Origin: Adiantum capillus-veneris
Taxonomy: Eukaryota; Streptophyta; Polypodiopsida; Polypodiales; Pteridaceae
NCBI GenBank assembly: GCA_014529385.2
Contig: CM043963.1
Location: 93,243,912-93,307,911 of the forward strand
Length of the DNA: 64,000 nt
Direction of reading: 5' to 3'
Every line of letters begins with the position of its first letter. Positions within the stretch are counted from its first letter, which is position 1. Below are positions 10,162-21,576 of the stretch, piece by piece. A program made the translations under genes and the position numbers. Below the pieces are notes generated by a model, which saw only the letters and a list, made by a program, of their open reading frames with translations, ran no database searches and was not told where the DNA came from.

Positions 10162-11471
10162 ATGGATGATGAGGAGTTTCTTTCTTCTTTGTCACTGCAC
10201 CAGAGACAGTGGTACGTGGAGCGTCATCGCTCTGGCGCATCATCGCGCGTTCCTACTCCATCCGCATCTCCCTCTCTTTCGAAGCATTCGGCGCGCTCCG
10301 AAGCTTCGGTGTCGATGAGACGAGCTTCACACTCGTCTAGACACCGGCGCTCTAGTGGTGGCGGTGGCGGTTGTTGTGGGGATTCCGCCACCGATGCCTC
10401 CACACCGCCTCGTGTTCGACGAGGCTCTTTACCCTCCCCTTCTTTGCCCGCCCCCACACCAGCCACAGCATCGCCATCTACGCCAGGTTTTGCACGGCTG
10501 ACTGTTCCTAGCAGCTACACACCTCTACCTACTCCGCCAGGAGCCACCCCACTCGACACTCCTCGCTTCGGGGCCTAGATACCGATGGAGACACCTGACG
10601 TCCGTACCCCCATCGACACGCCGCTAGAGACCCCTGCCGGGACACCCAAGTTCATGCGTCACCGGCCAGAGGGCTTGCCTTACTCCGTCGACTTCAGCGG
10701 CGGCATCATCATGGATGATGACGGCAAGAAGGTGATCTCGCGCATGCGTGGTCTTTGCTCTCAGCTGTTTAGACACTACATACTAAACAAATGGAGTGAA
10801 GTACCAAGTGATTTAAAAAACAGAGTCATCAGCATACTTCATGATGAGTTTCCCGTTCCAACACGGGATCAGCGCTTCAATGAAGACCTGTTGAAGATTC
10901 GAATGCGCGAATACTACAAACACAAGCGTTCCGAAGTGCAAAAAGCAATCAAGCATGGGTGGAACAGGCTAGATTGGCTGGCCAAAGAAGATTGGAAGAA
11001 TGCGAAGAAAGCAGCGCGCGAGAATCCCGACAAGTGGAAGCAACAAAAGGATGCAGCCAGAGCGCGAGTAGAGGCAGGGAGCTCGCACCACTTGGGGAGC
11101 GGTGGATGGGCATCATTTGAGGCCGATTTTGTAAGTGTTTTTGCATTTCTCTTTATGTTCGATAGGTTAGGGTTTATGAGTTTTTTAATTCTAACATAAT
11201 GAATTCTTTGTATGTTTTGACAGTGGTCGATGACAGGACGTGATCCCACACTGTACGAGCGCGAGTACGCAGGCAGGAAGGGCTTAAACGCCCTGATGGA
11301 CATTCTCAGTTCTCGCGGCGACATGGTTAGTATTAGGGTTTACTCTTTTCTATTTTTTGTATTGTTTTATAAATGTCGTTATATGTTTATACTTACTGAA
11401 AGCTGTCTTAGTGTCTTTTTTTGCAGAATCCGACAGATACGCCGCTTGGACGCGATGAGACGTCTGACTAG
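10162..11471 (+). CDS. TNPA-like second protein of the CACTA element (Transposase_24 type)
   Basis: Second gene of the element, the regulatory DNA-binding partner in En/Spm-type transposons. Exon 1 runs from ATG 10162 (after an AG acceptor-like TTAATGCAG, so a leader intron is possible) to 11130, exon 2 11224-11325, exon 3 11427-11471, with GTAAGT and GTTAGT donors. The N-terminus (about 135 residues) is Ser/Pro/Thr-rich with TPxxTPxxTP repeats. The core contains LFRHYILNKWSEVPSDLKNR, an Arg/Lys-rich helical stretch and RDPTLYEREYAGRKGLNALM, typical of the plant En/Spm-family Transposase_24 region. An in-frame TAG at 10576-10578 interrupts the TP-rich part, with the frame open on both sides. 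Either this copy is mutated, or translation restarts at the ATG at 10585, which keeps the whole core. It lies about 270 bases downstream of the transposase gene on the same strand. Confidence 0.82.
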
Positions 11472-11805
11472 ACGACGTCAGTTTAGCCGTAGCTAGATAG
11501 CATTAGTTTAGGGTTTCTCATAGCTTATGTATCATGAGACGGATTGTATACGTCTTTTTGAACCATGTATATTATTACATTTGTCACCGCAGTTCATTTT
11601 GCCAATCAATTCTTTATGCCTATGATGTTGTACAATTGTCATTATTACATTTGCCAATCAATTCATTTTGCCTATGATGTGTACAATTGTCAATTTTACG
11701 CTTGTCAATTTTGCAAACAATGCGTCTTGTGGGTGACTATTTTGGGTCTATTATCTACCCTTGCACTTTTTTTAAAAAGTGAATCAAGTACAATATGGTT
11801 GATGA

Positions 11806-11957
11806 CCGTCGCTATGAGCGTTGCTATGTGCGTCTCTATATAGCGAAGCCTATAGCGACGCATATAGCGATGCTCTCGTAGCGACGCTATTAGCGACGGT
11901 TGTAGCGACGCCGGGGGTTATAAAAACCCAGTGTATTTCCGTCGCTAACAGCGTCAC
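11806..11957. repeat. Right subterminal repeats of the CACTA element
   Basis: At least eight copies of variants of TAGCGACG / CGTCGCTA in both orientations crowd the last 170 bases, for example TAGCGACGCATATAGCGATG and TAGCGACGCTATTAGCGACG. They match the motif at the left end and are the likely binding sites for the element's TNPA-like protein. Confidence 0.82.
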
Positions 11958-11969
11958 AAGAGCACACAA

Positions 11970-11981
11970 CCTCTTGTAGTG
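11970..11981 (-). repeat. Right terminal inverted repeat of the CACTA element
   Basis: CCTCTTGTAGTG is the exact reverse complement of the left end, followed by CT as on the left flank. Confidence 0.92.
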
Positions 11982-12155
11982 CTACACTCTCCAGAATGCT
12001 TGCTCACTTCACTTAATCTCTCTTTCACTCTAAAAATTCTATACATAAATCATTGAACTCACAACAAAACCATTACAAATACTATTCATAAGCACATAAC
12101 GAAACATTTGCAAATTAATCATATACTACATCAAGTGAAAGAATGGAGAGTTTTT

Positions 12156-15100
12156 TTAATTCTCATCTTGTATAAGATCTCTACAAGCATTAGGATCCAT
12201 ATTTAGACCCATAGTATTCAAATCAATAAACAAATTTAGAGATTCTTTCTCCTCTCCATCACCTCGTGTAGAATCATCATCGCTTTCTCCCTCTTCCTCC
12301 TCCTCAAGATGACTATTTGCAAGGCTTGGCTGACCTTCTTCAACTTCTACTACATCTTCCTTTGCATCTTGTGGTGATGGTATGATGGGATCAATTACTA
12401 GCTTAATGTCTGTCTCTGCAAAGATAGATCTACCCCGCGGCGTGACTGGAATGACATACCAAAGTCTTCTTTGAAATATACATGGCACATAAAAGACCTG
12501 TACGTCACACACTAAGAATAAGCTGATATACATAACCTTAATGTTTAATTTAAGTTAATTGCACATAGCCTAAATTACCTGCTCGCAACTACTAGGATAC
12601 ACCAAGTTGTCAGTTTTTTCCGATGGAATTGGGTGGAATCCACCATAATGAGCCCATTTTCATGTCTTTTGACCTCACCCGCAAACCATCGACACTCAAA
12701 GAGGATTTTGTGAAAAGATTTGAAATCCACTTTGATTATTCTCTCTATAGTACCACAATATCTGACCTCATCTGTTGTTGTGTCAAAGTTTCCCATCACG
12801 CCACAATCATTAGTGGTCTGACGCTCATCTATCTTGCGGGTGCGAAAATGTCGGCCTTCGGACCAAATGGAGTTGAAAATGAGACCCTACAATCACAATG
12901 CATAAGAGGTTACATCGCATTTCATTAAGTGATTTGCATACATGCATACATAACATATACACAGTCACCTTGCGCAAGCATCCTCGTGCATACTCCCATT
13001 CTTTAGGGCTTATTTTTTCTCCTTGTGCTTTGGCATTGGTCATGGCATTATGGATCCACTCTATTTGAATCAAGTCAGGATATTTTGCAAGCTCTTTAGG
13101 AAAAGGAGGTGCACGTCTACCTCCATGGGACCTCTTCCATGCATCTCCATCCCTTTCTCTAGCTGCGCGGGCTTCCAAGTACATATTGACCCATTTGGTC
13201 ATGATAGTGGCATTGAGTAAAGAGTAGTTGTTGACTATGGCATGAAACTCTCTATCCATGGCCAAGAGTGAGCCTTTTCCATTGGGAATGGTTGAGTGCT
13301 TCCTAGGATCCTCTTCTTCACTCCACAGACGAGGCAATGATGGATCCACTATGATGAGATACTGTGAGACATACACAAATGCCTCTTGCACCACCCAACC
13401 TTCTGCCATGCTCGCCTGAAAACATTAAAACCACATATTTTTATTAGTAACTCCATAGCATTTAAATGCTATCTATATTGTATTTATTTTGCATACCTCT
13501 GGTTGTGACCTCAATCTAACAAAATCCTTTAAAGTCTTCAAGAATCTCTCCAAGAAGAACATCCATCTAGAGTGAACCACCCCACAAATGGCAATCTCCT
13601 CAACAAGGTGAAGCAATAGGTGTATTTGGCTAACAAGGATTGTACGTGGGAATGCATCCTCAATAGCACACACTGCCTCTACTGCTAGCTGATGGGCTAC
13701 TAGTATGGCTTCTACTTCTATCTCCTAATTGGAGCTCACAAATCTACAGGGCAAACGTTATATAGTAGACGAAAAAAAATTCCAAAGTTCATACATGCAC
13801 AACATGATATAGTACTTGAAAAAAACCTATTACCTCACAATCTCACCCACTTTGAATATTGCAGCCTTCACCTTAGTGTCCCCATAACCACTAATAGTTA
13901 TGGGAAGTACAAACTACAAGCAATAAAACATCTTAGTGAATGTCAACCTATATATAAGGACACATAGACACCACAAATTGTTCTACTCTTACCTGAAGGA
14001 TTTTATGCCAATCATGGGATTTCAATCCATACAATTGAGTGGAGCCACCCTTTTTGGTTTTTGTGAAAGCACCTTTGAGTGACCGCATATATCCCGTTGG
14101 AGTTCTGATGGATGCAATAACTTGCTTTGTCCGCTCTTGGTCTGCCTTTGACATTATTCACGGTTCTTTTGGGAGAATCATCTTTCCCCGATCCCCCATG
14201 CGGAGCGTGGCTGAAGGGGGGAGACGTCTACTGGCTCTTAAATCTTCCCTATCACCCAATGAATCCTTCTTGCCAATTATGTGATCCCATATAGCTTGCC
14301 CAACATTTTTGAATACATGCATAGGGTCCAATAAGTGCTGAATTTTCAACGAAGCCCAATAGGGGAGCGGCAAGAAGATTGAGTACCTCGACATACCCTT
14401 TGGCAACCCATTGGGAGGCGGTGAGGTACCATGATGCTCCTCCCAATGCTTTTCCCAATCAGCCATGTTCCAATGGAACGGCTGCACTCCATTGATAGGG
14501 GGAGCATATCTACGATGTGAAGGAGGTAGGAAGCGATGGTTGTTGGGATAGATCACCTTCCCAAGAAGAGGATGTCTCTCTGTCATAAGGGAAGGGCCAC
14601 AAGTGGGACACGCACTATGTCTAGATGTTGCCAATCCTGCTAAGAGGTAAACAAACATTACACATGAGACGATAAACCTAAAGCAAAGAGTACAATTAAC
14701 ATGTGCATACTTACCAGATACCTCTCCAAATCCTGGGTAATCATGCATGGTCCACATGAGGATGCACTTGATGACGGCATTGCGGTCTCGTGGTGGCCGT
14801 GAAATGTCAATGACATCTATGACTCTCCATAGTTCTTGAAGCTCATCAATAAGAGGCTGCAGATATACATCCATGTTTTTTACCTTGTGCTTTCCTGGAA
14901 TGAGAAGTGATAGTAAAATGTTTCCCTTTTTTGTTGCCTCCCAAGGCGGAATATTGTAGTTTACAACAACCACCGGCCAAGTGCTCCATGAAGTAGAGCG
15001 GTGCCCAAATGGATTCACTCCATCACTAGCTAACCGAATCCTCAAGTGACGAGGCTCATCCCTGAACTCTAGCCATGTGTCCTATATGTGCTTCCACGCT

Positions 15101-16130
15101 GGTGAGTCAGCTGTCACTCTCATAATACCATCTGTGGAGCGGTTTTTTGCATGACAACTCAAAAGCTCGCTCGTACCCTTCGATCTAAACATGTGTTGGA
15201 TGCGAGGGATGAGTGGAGAATGCCTCAAAACTTTACGTGGAATTCTGTTGCTCTGCATTCCTTCTTTGAACATAGGCTCCCCGCACGATGGACATGTGTA
15301 GCAATCGGCATGCTCATTACGAAAGAGCACACAATCGTTCATGCAAGCATGAATGCGATCATAATCCATCCCTAATGCAGTCACCACTTCGTGGGATTTT
15401 CGTCTGTTCTCTGGCATATGATTGCCAGCTGGCAGCATCTTTCCTAGAAACCTATCACAAGAAGAAAGTACATTAGAAGCTAATTTATGCACTCCACAAG
15501 CATCCTTCACAATTTGTAAACATACCTCAAAAGTGCGTCGACACTAGCATTGCTCCATCCAAACATCGCCTGAAGGTTAAGGACTTCGAGAGAAGCCCTT
15601 AAAATGGAGTAAGAGCATCTATCATATAGTGCGGTGTGTGCCGAATCAAGTAGCTCACTCCTCGTTCACTCGGAAGCTTATTCGCATGCACACTGTGGTT
15701 CATGCTCCTCCTCTCGTGCAAAGAGATCCTCAACCATTCTATGCAAATGGTCGTCTTCTGCATCCACGTAAGGAGATGGGATGTGGTCACTCGGATAAGA
15801 GGGAGCAGCAATACTTGACTGATTTGATGTGCTTCCTCCCTCTCTAATGGATTCCTGGCGCATAAGCTCTTCCACCCTCCTCCACCAACCACACGCCAAT
15901 GTGGGGTGACGTCAATAGCCGCAACAATTCGCGGATCGTTTGTTTCCATCCGTGCACGCTTGCGAGGATCGTCCCATGGTCCATAATCTTCTACATGGCT
16001 CAAGCATATCCGTCGAAGTCGAGCAATGGCGCATTTGCACCACACGCATGGGCATGGTAATCGCTCGGCCAACCACCGTGATCTATCCGGTTCAGTGGAC
16101 GGGCCAAAATCATCCCAAGCAACCTACATT
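12156..16130 (-). pseudogene. Second CACTA transposase (TNP2 type), decayed
   Basis: A diverged relative of the first transposase, on the opposite strand. Segments in order: 16130-15599 (transposase-associated domain, LPCPCVWCKCAIARLRRICL), 15510-15082 (LLPAGN-like start, IHACMNDCVLFRNEHADCYT, CPSCGEP, RIPRKVLRHSPLIPRIQHM), 15045-14158 (LASDGVNPFGHRSTSWSTWP, LLDPMHVFKNVGQAIWDHII), 14154-13948, 13673-13473 (DUF4218, VVHSRWMFFLERFLKTLKDF), 13409-12825, 12799-12575 (DUF4216, RYCGTIERIIKVDFKSF) and 12533-12156 (very acidic tail). In-frame stops occur after AWKHI (about 15082) and ILPKEP (about 14157). Protein similarity to the neighbouring element is only moderate, so it belongs to a different lineage. 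No matching CACTA terminal repeats or TNPA-like partner could be found, so the element is incomplete or its ends are lost. Confidence 0.82.
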
Positions 16131-16309
16131 AATAAATTACATACACTAATTAAAATCAAATTACCAAAGAATGTTAATAAAATATCAGTAAAAAGTAAAA
16201 ATTAAACATTTAGGTAAAAATGTCAATTTCAAAGTACTAGAAATACTTTCATTTTATATATATTTTATAAAAAACATAGTACCAATAGATTGTGAGGATC
16301 AATAGTAAT

Positions 16310-17495
16310 AATGTCAGAACGTGGAAATTTATCTTGAAACGACAAAGAGTGCTCGATTCGTATAGGATGCGCATGTCAGTGATGTTGAAACTTCCTGTTG
16401 AAACTCGATTTTGCACACACTTTTATACCTTGGAATCACTTCTCCGCAATAAATGTGCGGTGATTGACACATTCAATTGCGCGGCCTCTGATGAATGGAA
16501 GCTTGAGTAGAAAGAAAAAGTGAAAGATAAACAAGGCTGCTTGGTGGAGGAGTGTAATGGATGCATACCATGTAATGATGTTCGTTATGTTTGCGATCCA
16601 CAATCTTGATCAAAGGGCGCCAAACTTGGGCAAAATGTGGATGACATGGTGGTCAGCTAACAGAGTCTTGAAAATCTTGGAAGAGTTGAAAGAGTCTGTA
16701 ATAGAGAAGGAGTGGCGATTACCATTCTCTGGCAAACAACGAAAAATTTTGGCCAAGTATTTTCATGCGAGGTGGAAGAGCGCTCATAGTCCACTCCATA
16801 GTGTTTCTTACATGCTCGATCCGGAGTATTGGAATTTAGATCTGATATTCAATACAGAGGTGGTAAGCGATTTCTATCACGCGCTCAACACGTTCTACTC
16901 CAATGTTCAGGATCAAATTGATTGCATCAAAGAAATGAGTGCATTTAGATTAAAATAAGGTCCTTTTGCGAATGATTTTGTACAGGTAATGGCAAAAGAG
17001 CAACTTGCATGGAAGTTGTGGATGATGAATAGTGGAGAGCATTACTCTACCTTATGTCTCTTTGCAATGAAAGTACTGGCACAATGTGCAGCAAACTCAA
17101 GTTCAGAGAGAAACTGGAGTATGTACAAGTATGTTCACAACACTATTCGTAACAAACTATTAGTAGACAGAGCAGAAAAATTAGTGTATATACTTTGCAG
17201 CGAAAAGATATTGAATCACATCGAAAGTATTGGCTACAATAAGGAAATGCCGCCCTGGTTGTATGATTGTCAAAACGGAGACGAAGAAGAGTTCAATGTT
17301 GGTGTATCTCAATGCACTATAGACGAAATAGAAGAGAATTTGATAATAGATGTGGAGGTTGCATTACAAGGAGAACCAGAACACTCAGACTTAGAACCAG
17401 AAACAACTCAACAGATTCAATATATCTTGAGAGTAGAACCAGTAAATGTCAAAAACCATTGTAAAAGACCTTGTATTCAAATGTGTTTTGAGTAA
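16310..17495 (+). pseudogene. hAT transposase, C-terminal part
   Basis: Three consecutive plus-strand segments read as the C-terminal half of a hAT (Ac/Tam3-like) transposase. 16360-16510 contains KLPVETRFCTHFYTLESLL, a motif seen just after the central catalytic region. 16557-16958 contains LDQRAPNLGKMW and AHSPLHSVSYMLDPEYWN. 16989-17495 contains the dimerisation domain (FAMKVLAQCAANSSSERNWS, HNTIRNKL). The N-terminal zinc finger and first catalytic aspartate are absent, so the copy is 5'-truncated, and two stop codons separate the segments. The last codons overlap, tail-to-tail, a minus-strand RING ORF. No terminal repeats were found. An acidic extension after the dimerisation domain is unusual. 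Confidence 0.8.
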
Positions 17496-17824
17496 TTACA
17501 ATGCTTCATATTCGTAATTGTACATAGTTTGTCGATCTCATTGTGTTGCTCTGAAGTAGCATCTTGTTCATCAAACAGATTTCTAATTGTGCTAGGGATA
17601 TCTTGGCGGGCTTGCTTGAATTTATACTCGTTTTTCATGCCAAACATAATATATATTCCTTGTGGAATATCTTGTGAACAGATTGCGCATCGACTACTAT
17701 TTTGCATTAAACGAATAAGACAAACAAAGTGATAATAATGACCACATGTATAATATGCACTCCATCCATCAAAATTCTTGTAGCAAACTGGACATTGCGA
17801 AGATAAAGATGCATCTGAAGGAGA
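17477..17824 (-). pseudogene. RING-H2 zinc-finger fragment
   Basis: Open from just after a stop at 17825-17827 to 17477. It encodes CPVC, 12 residues, CGHYYHFVC, then CAIC, the spacing of a RING-H2 finger (C3H2C3), the catalytic domain of many E3 ubiquitin ligases. A basic/acidic tail of about 60 residues follows. There is no start codon before the first zinc ligand, so the N-terminus must come from another exon (an AG acceptor lies just upstream) or is lost. It is on the same strand as, and 1.2 kb downstream of, the kinase-like pseudogene, and may be its last exon or a separate gene. The overlap with the hAT end suggests truncation by that insertion. Confidence 0.55.
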
Positions 17825-18112
17825 CTAGGGGACCAAATCTGGATGACAAGGTGGCTGATGTGTGTCTTTTGTACATGTGTTGGATTCACTCGCTGTGTCA
17901 TATTTTGAACGTCCTGGCTTACACGGAGAATTCTTTCTCCATCCGGACTTGAGAGGGTTGGGGTGTCTGCGTGGCTATAGAAAGCCGTGTTATTTTTGCA
18001 TCTTTCTCTGCCAACTCTATAGTGTAAATATCCTTCTCTCTCTTTAACTGTAGGTCGGCGCCTTCCACTATCATTGCAGCTCATCTCGGATGAAAGTGAC
18101 ACAACTCTCCCT

Positions 18113-18555
18113 TAAATCATGAGTAGCAACAGTTGTCTCCTTTGATGAAAACTGTACTGGTCACTGTTGCACAAAGTGAACATATAACATTTTTGTGAAA
18201 TACAGTGCACATTCTGCATTGTGCATGGGATGGCCATAAACTTCCAAATAAATCCTCTCAACATTTTCTTTGATCGCATCATGGTTGCACTTTGAAATCT
18301 TCCACCTTCCTTTCTTGATCTCTGTGTCCTCACATGGCCATATTGTCTTGATCATGTCCCTTGTCACTTCTTTATTGATTTCTTTCCATTGCATGTGGTT
18401 TGGATTTGCCTATTTTGAGAGTCGTCGAGCAGTACGCATCGCTTGTTGTGCCGACATACCGTGTGCTAGAGACTTCATGCGCTGAAATGCATTAACAGCC
18501 GCTTGTTGTTGATCATCGGACAGTGATTGGGTGCCAATATCTTGTTCTTCATCGA
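18113..18555 (-). pseudogene. Unrecognised small ORF, interrupted
   Basis: A minus-strand frame opening MVDEEQDIGTQSLSDDQQQA at about 18555 continues through an in-frame TAG to a second segment (MQWKEINKEVTRDMIKTIWP, then ...HPMHNAECALYFTKMLYV) ending near 18161. A second stop follows before the final short stretch. Two stops in about 140 codons indicate decay or unrecognised introns. I do not recognise a domain. It lies between the RING fragment and the kinase-like fragment on the same strand and might be part of one former gene. Confidence 0.35.
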
Positions 18556-18669
18556 CCATTCTCTCTTAGAGCTGCAATCAACAGATATACAAATATTCAA
18601 TATCACTGGCAAATATATATTCTCACGATTCAACAATGTCACAAATGCACAAGATAGCAACTTCTCGTC

Positions 18670-19031
18670 CACTACAAAAGACATCAAAATCCACTAAATC
18701 AAACCACAACAAATGCGACTAATTGAACCACAAGGCAAATTTGAAATACTGACACTCAACATGACAAATTTGAAATGACTAAAGATAAATGACTCAATTA
18801 GGTGAACCACTTCAAACCAGATAACACACTTCAATAAAAAATAGAATACCCTGGATAAGACATATGTATATCATAGAAATGTTTAAATCGGATAGAATGA
18901 TGGTGCCAAGTTCAACAAGGGGATGTTGGACAGGGTTAGGGTCTGTCTTCAAATGTTCTTTGAAAAATATCAACACGTCAGAAGAATTTCTTCTTTGTTC
19001 CCACTCTTATAACTTCATCCAACAATCTACT
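18670..19031. other. Non-coding stretch, nothing recognised
   Basis: AT-rich sequence between the small ORF and the kinase-like fragment. A CACTACAAAAGA at 18670 resembles a CACTA end but has no partner. An open minus-strand continuation after the kinase stop (FFKEHLKTDPNPVQHPLVEL, about 18990-18900) may be the kinase gene's C-terminus. Confidence 0.5.
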
Positions 19032-19869
19032 TTAATTTGAATAGCCCTCATAACATCTTCGTCCGGGTGGTGAAAAACTTCTTCTGGAAAATAAACTTTT
19101 CTGGCTGCACTCCAAAAATCTACCAACATGTCGAATAGGTATCCCAATGCATAAATGTCGCTCACTTTTGTGTATGCCTTTGTGCATCATGGATCGTATA
19201 GTTCTGGAGCAATCCACGGTCTCTTAGCCATCTCGGCATTACCTACTCTCTGTGCCTCCAAAATTGTAGAGCTCAACTGTATGCTTGGATGCAAATAATT
19301 AATTGTTGCACGCTTAGCTGCTGTTCTAAGCATCATACCCCAATCAATGATGCCGACGCGGGGTTTATTGGCGCAAGTAAAGTCCAACATTATGTTGAAT
19401 GGGGTAGGTCATTGTGCACTATACCGGCCAAGTGGGAAGCCGCAACGTCGTCGATTAAGGCGTGACAAATGGCTGGCATCTTCTCGATCACTGCTTTGAT
19501 CCGTACCGTGTCTATCTCTCGTACAAGAAGATTTGCTGCAGGCAATGACCTCCAGCTGTGTTGTAGCCTGTGCATGTGTCATCTGAACAATACGTGAGCG
19601 AATGATAAGCGTCCCATCATGTCGCCTACGGTACCCCCATTGTTGTATGGAAATATTGTGATCCAAGGAGCTTCGGTAGTAAAGACAATGCACATTACAA
19701 TGGAGGGGTGAAGCGTTTTCATTCCTTGCTCTGTCTGAAAGCTGTCAAATTTTTCCTCACTCCCTCCCTTGTAACATTTTTCCACATATGTAATGTGGTC
19801 TGGAAAAAAAGAGATGCCTTTGATGGTGTACAATGTGCACACACCAAAGGAGCCTCCTCCAACCCTCAT

Positions 19870-20153
19870 TGGTGAAAGCATGTTAACTTGTCATGCTTTT
19901 TCATGTCCCGGACAATGCTAACTAGCACAATTTTGACATATGCTAACTAGTACAATAACTTAAGCTACATCTCCAAGATCTATGACATATGATATATCAA
20001 TAGAAAGCACTTGAAACAAGGAATCCAAATGTACAACCTCCGAAAAATTTTGATATTATTTGTAAAAAATTTACCGGACGCCCAACTTTTCAAAGATGTG
20101 CCAACTTGAAATTGCTAACTAGCACAAAAAGCGCGACAGGTTAACATGCTTTC
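19870..20153. mobile_element. 284-bp MITE (hAT-like) in the kinase-like gene
   Basis: The ends are inverted repeats: TGGTGAAAGCATGTTAAC at 19870 and GTTAACATGCTTTC ending at 20153. The 8-bp sequence ACCCTCAT occurs on both sides (19862-19869 and 20154-20161), the target-duplication length of hAT elements. The interior has TGCTAACTAGCACAA in both orientations and no ORF. Removing the element plus one duplication joins the kinase glycine-loop frame exactly. Confidence 0.82.
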
Positions 20154-20285
20154 ACCCTCATACCTTCTATCAAAGCTTTGTGAGGGATGCCGAAAGATGA
20201 GCGCACTTGGCATTCAAAGCCGTGCGCATGGTGTCGGTGCCGCTGGCATTGGATTGACCTCCCAAAGCTGCTTGCACATCTTGGG

Positions 20286-20477
20286 TGTTGGGGTATAAAG
20301 CCCAATGTGGTCGCCCAAGTAAGTGGGCGGGCCGCCAGGTATGTACACATATTCTTTTGTAAAAACCTAATAAGAACTCACTATGCTCTACACATTACAG
20401 TAGAGCGAGTTCACCATATCGTCGTGCTCTTCTTCTCGCACTCTCTCTCGCGTCGCACTTTCGCTCGTACTCCTTCA
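20286..20477 (+). repeat. 5' LTR of the copia element
   Basis: 192 bp, starts TGTTGGGGTATAAAG and ends CTCCTTCA. Lacks the 4-base GTAC-type insertion seen in the other LTR. Confidence 0.95.
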
Positions 20478-20479
20478 AC

Positions 20480-20493
20480 TGGTATCAGAGCTC
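20480..20493 (+). promoter_or_regulatory. Primer-binding site (initiator Met tRNA)
   Basis: TGGTATCAGAGCTC starts two bases after the 5' LTR. This is the standard plant copia primer site complementary to the 3' end of initiator methionine tRNA. Confidence 0.92.
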
Positions 20494-21576
20494 ATATCGA
20501 GGCTCGGGGCAGCACTGCAGGAGGCTAGAGTCACCAACTCAGATTGGAGTGAAATTTGACAGGCGAAGACACGGCCCCAAATCTCGTGGGAGAGCCCGTA
20601 GGAATTGGTGTGCTCAAAAATTCATTCTGAGGTCATCTCGGCCACCGTTCAGCTTCGACAAAGTTCTACGCAGGCCATTTTCGACTACGTGGTCTCAGCG
20701 GGTGCAGATCCGACTCTACAAATTTGGGGTTTTCGGCCTACGACTGCAGGTGCTGAGGATATCGACACTCCTAGAGTGTTGATTTGTGGCTGTCTACACA
20801 TCGAAGGACGGCTCACAGTTCTTGGAGGCGTGTCACATACGACACGGGCGCATCTACAGACAGACTATAGGCGACATCCACTAGTTCATCAGGTAGCTTG
20901 TGTTTGCTGCTTGATATTCCAGATTTCATCCTGACATTGCAGGTACTTCCACATGGGACGTATTGTCAGAGATGATGTATGTCTGTTGAGGGTTTGCTGG
21001 CTGTGAGTGACGTAGCAAACAACCACCGCAGCGGTTACAGCATACAGTGGGAAATTTGTGGATGTATGACTTTGTGGGAAGTCTATGTACTGTCAGATTT
21101 ACTGCAGCCTTTGTTGAGGGTCGAGTGAGGTTTTATTGAGCTGGGGGATTCTCGAATGTTGAGATCCTTTCGGTAATACAGGTCTTGGAGCGATCCCTCG
21201 AGCACCCTTAGATAGGCAGATAGGATGTATTGACTGTGAGTTAGACAGTTGGGATTGCATCTTTGCTTTACTGCCGTTGAGGCATTGTCGCATTCTATGC
21301 TTACAGGACAGTGACAGGACAGTGAGAGACAGTACAGGTGCAGGACAGGTTTACCCGCAGCTTACAGTGTCAGAGAGACAGTGTTTTTTGAGCTGTTTTT
21401 TGGTCTGTTTTTTGAGTACACCAGAGCCATTTTACAAAGGAGACTCTGCCGAAATTTATGCAGAATCTGAAGCTTTCTTGGTTCATTTGACAGGTTGATA
21501 TTGGTTTAGAGGTCAGTTTACAGGGGAAACTCTGCCGAATTTTTCCAAAGAAAGTAAACCACTATGAAGCGTAGCT
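20494..21576 (+). other. Long copia leader, no gene
   Basis: About 1.1 kb between primer site and gag start. The short open frames here have no recognised domain. Such untranslated leaders are usual in copia elements and carry packaging signals. Confidence 0.6.

Larger units (their letters stand above)
4023..11981 (+). mobile_element. Complete CACTA (En/Spm) DNA transposon
   Basis: The element is 7,959 bp, bounded by perfect 12-bp terminal inverted repeats: CACTACAAGAGG at 4023-4034 and CCTCTTGTAGTG at 11970-11981. The dinucleotide CT flanks both ends, consistent with a 2-bp target duplication; the usual 3-bp duplication is not present (ACT versus CTA). Both ends carry subterminal repeats around GCGACGCT. 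Two genes lie on the plus strand, a TNP2/TNPD-type transposase and a TNPA-like protein, the classical En/Spm gene pair. The element also holds a captured HIPP fragment, a 50-bp minisatellite, a long (AC)n tract and an internal direct repeat. It has only a few disabling changes, so it is a fairly recent insertion. Confidence 0.9.

Noticed and set aside
4020-11984. 3-bp target duplication for the CACTA element
   Set aside because: Left flank ACT and right flank CTA do not match. Only CT is shared, so a 2-bp duplication is the most that can be claimed.
18670-18682. CACTACAAAAGA as the end of another CACTA element
   Set aside because: No reverse-complement partner in the window and no associated subterminal repeats.
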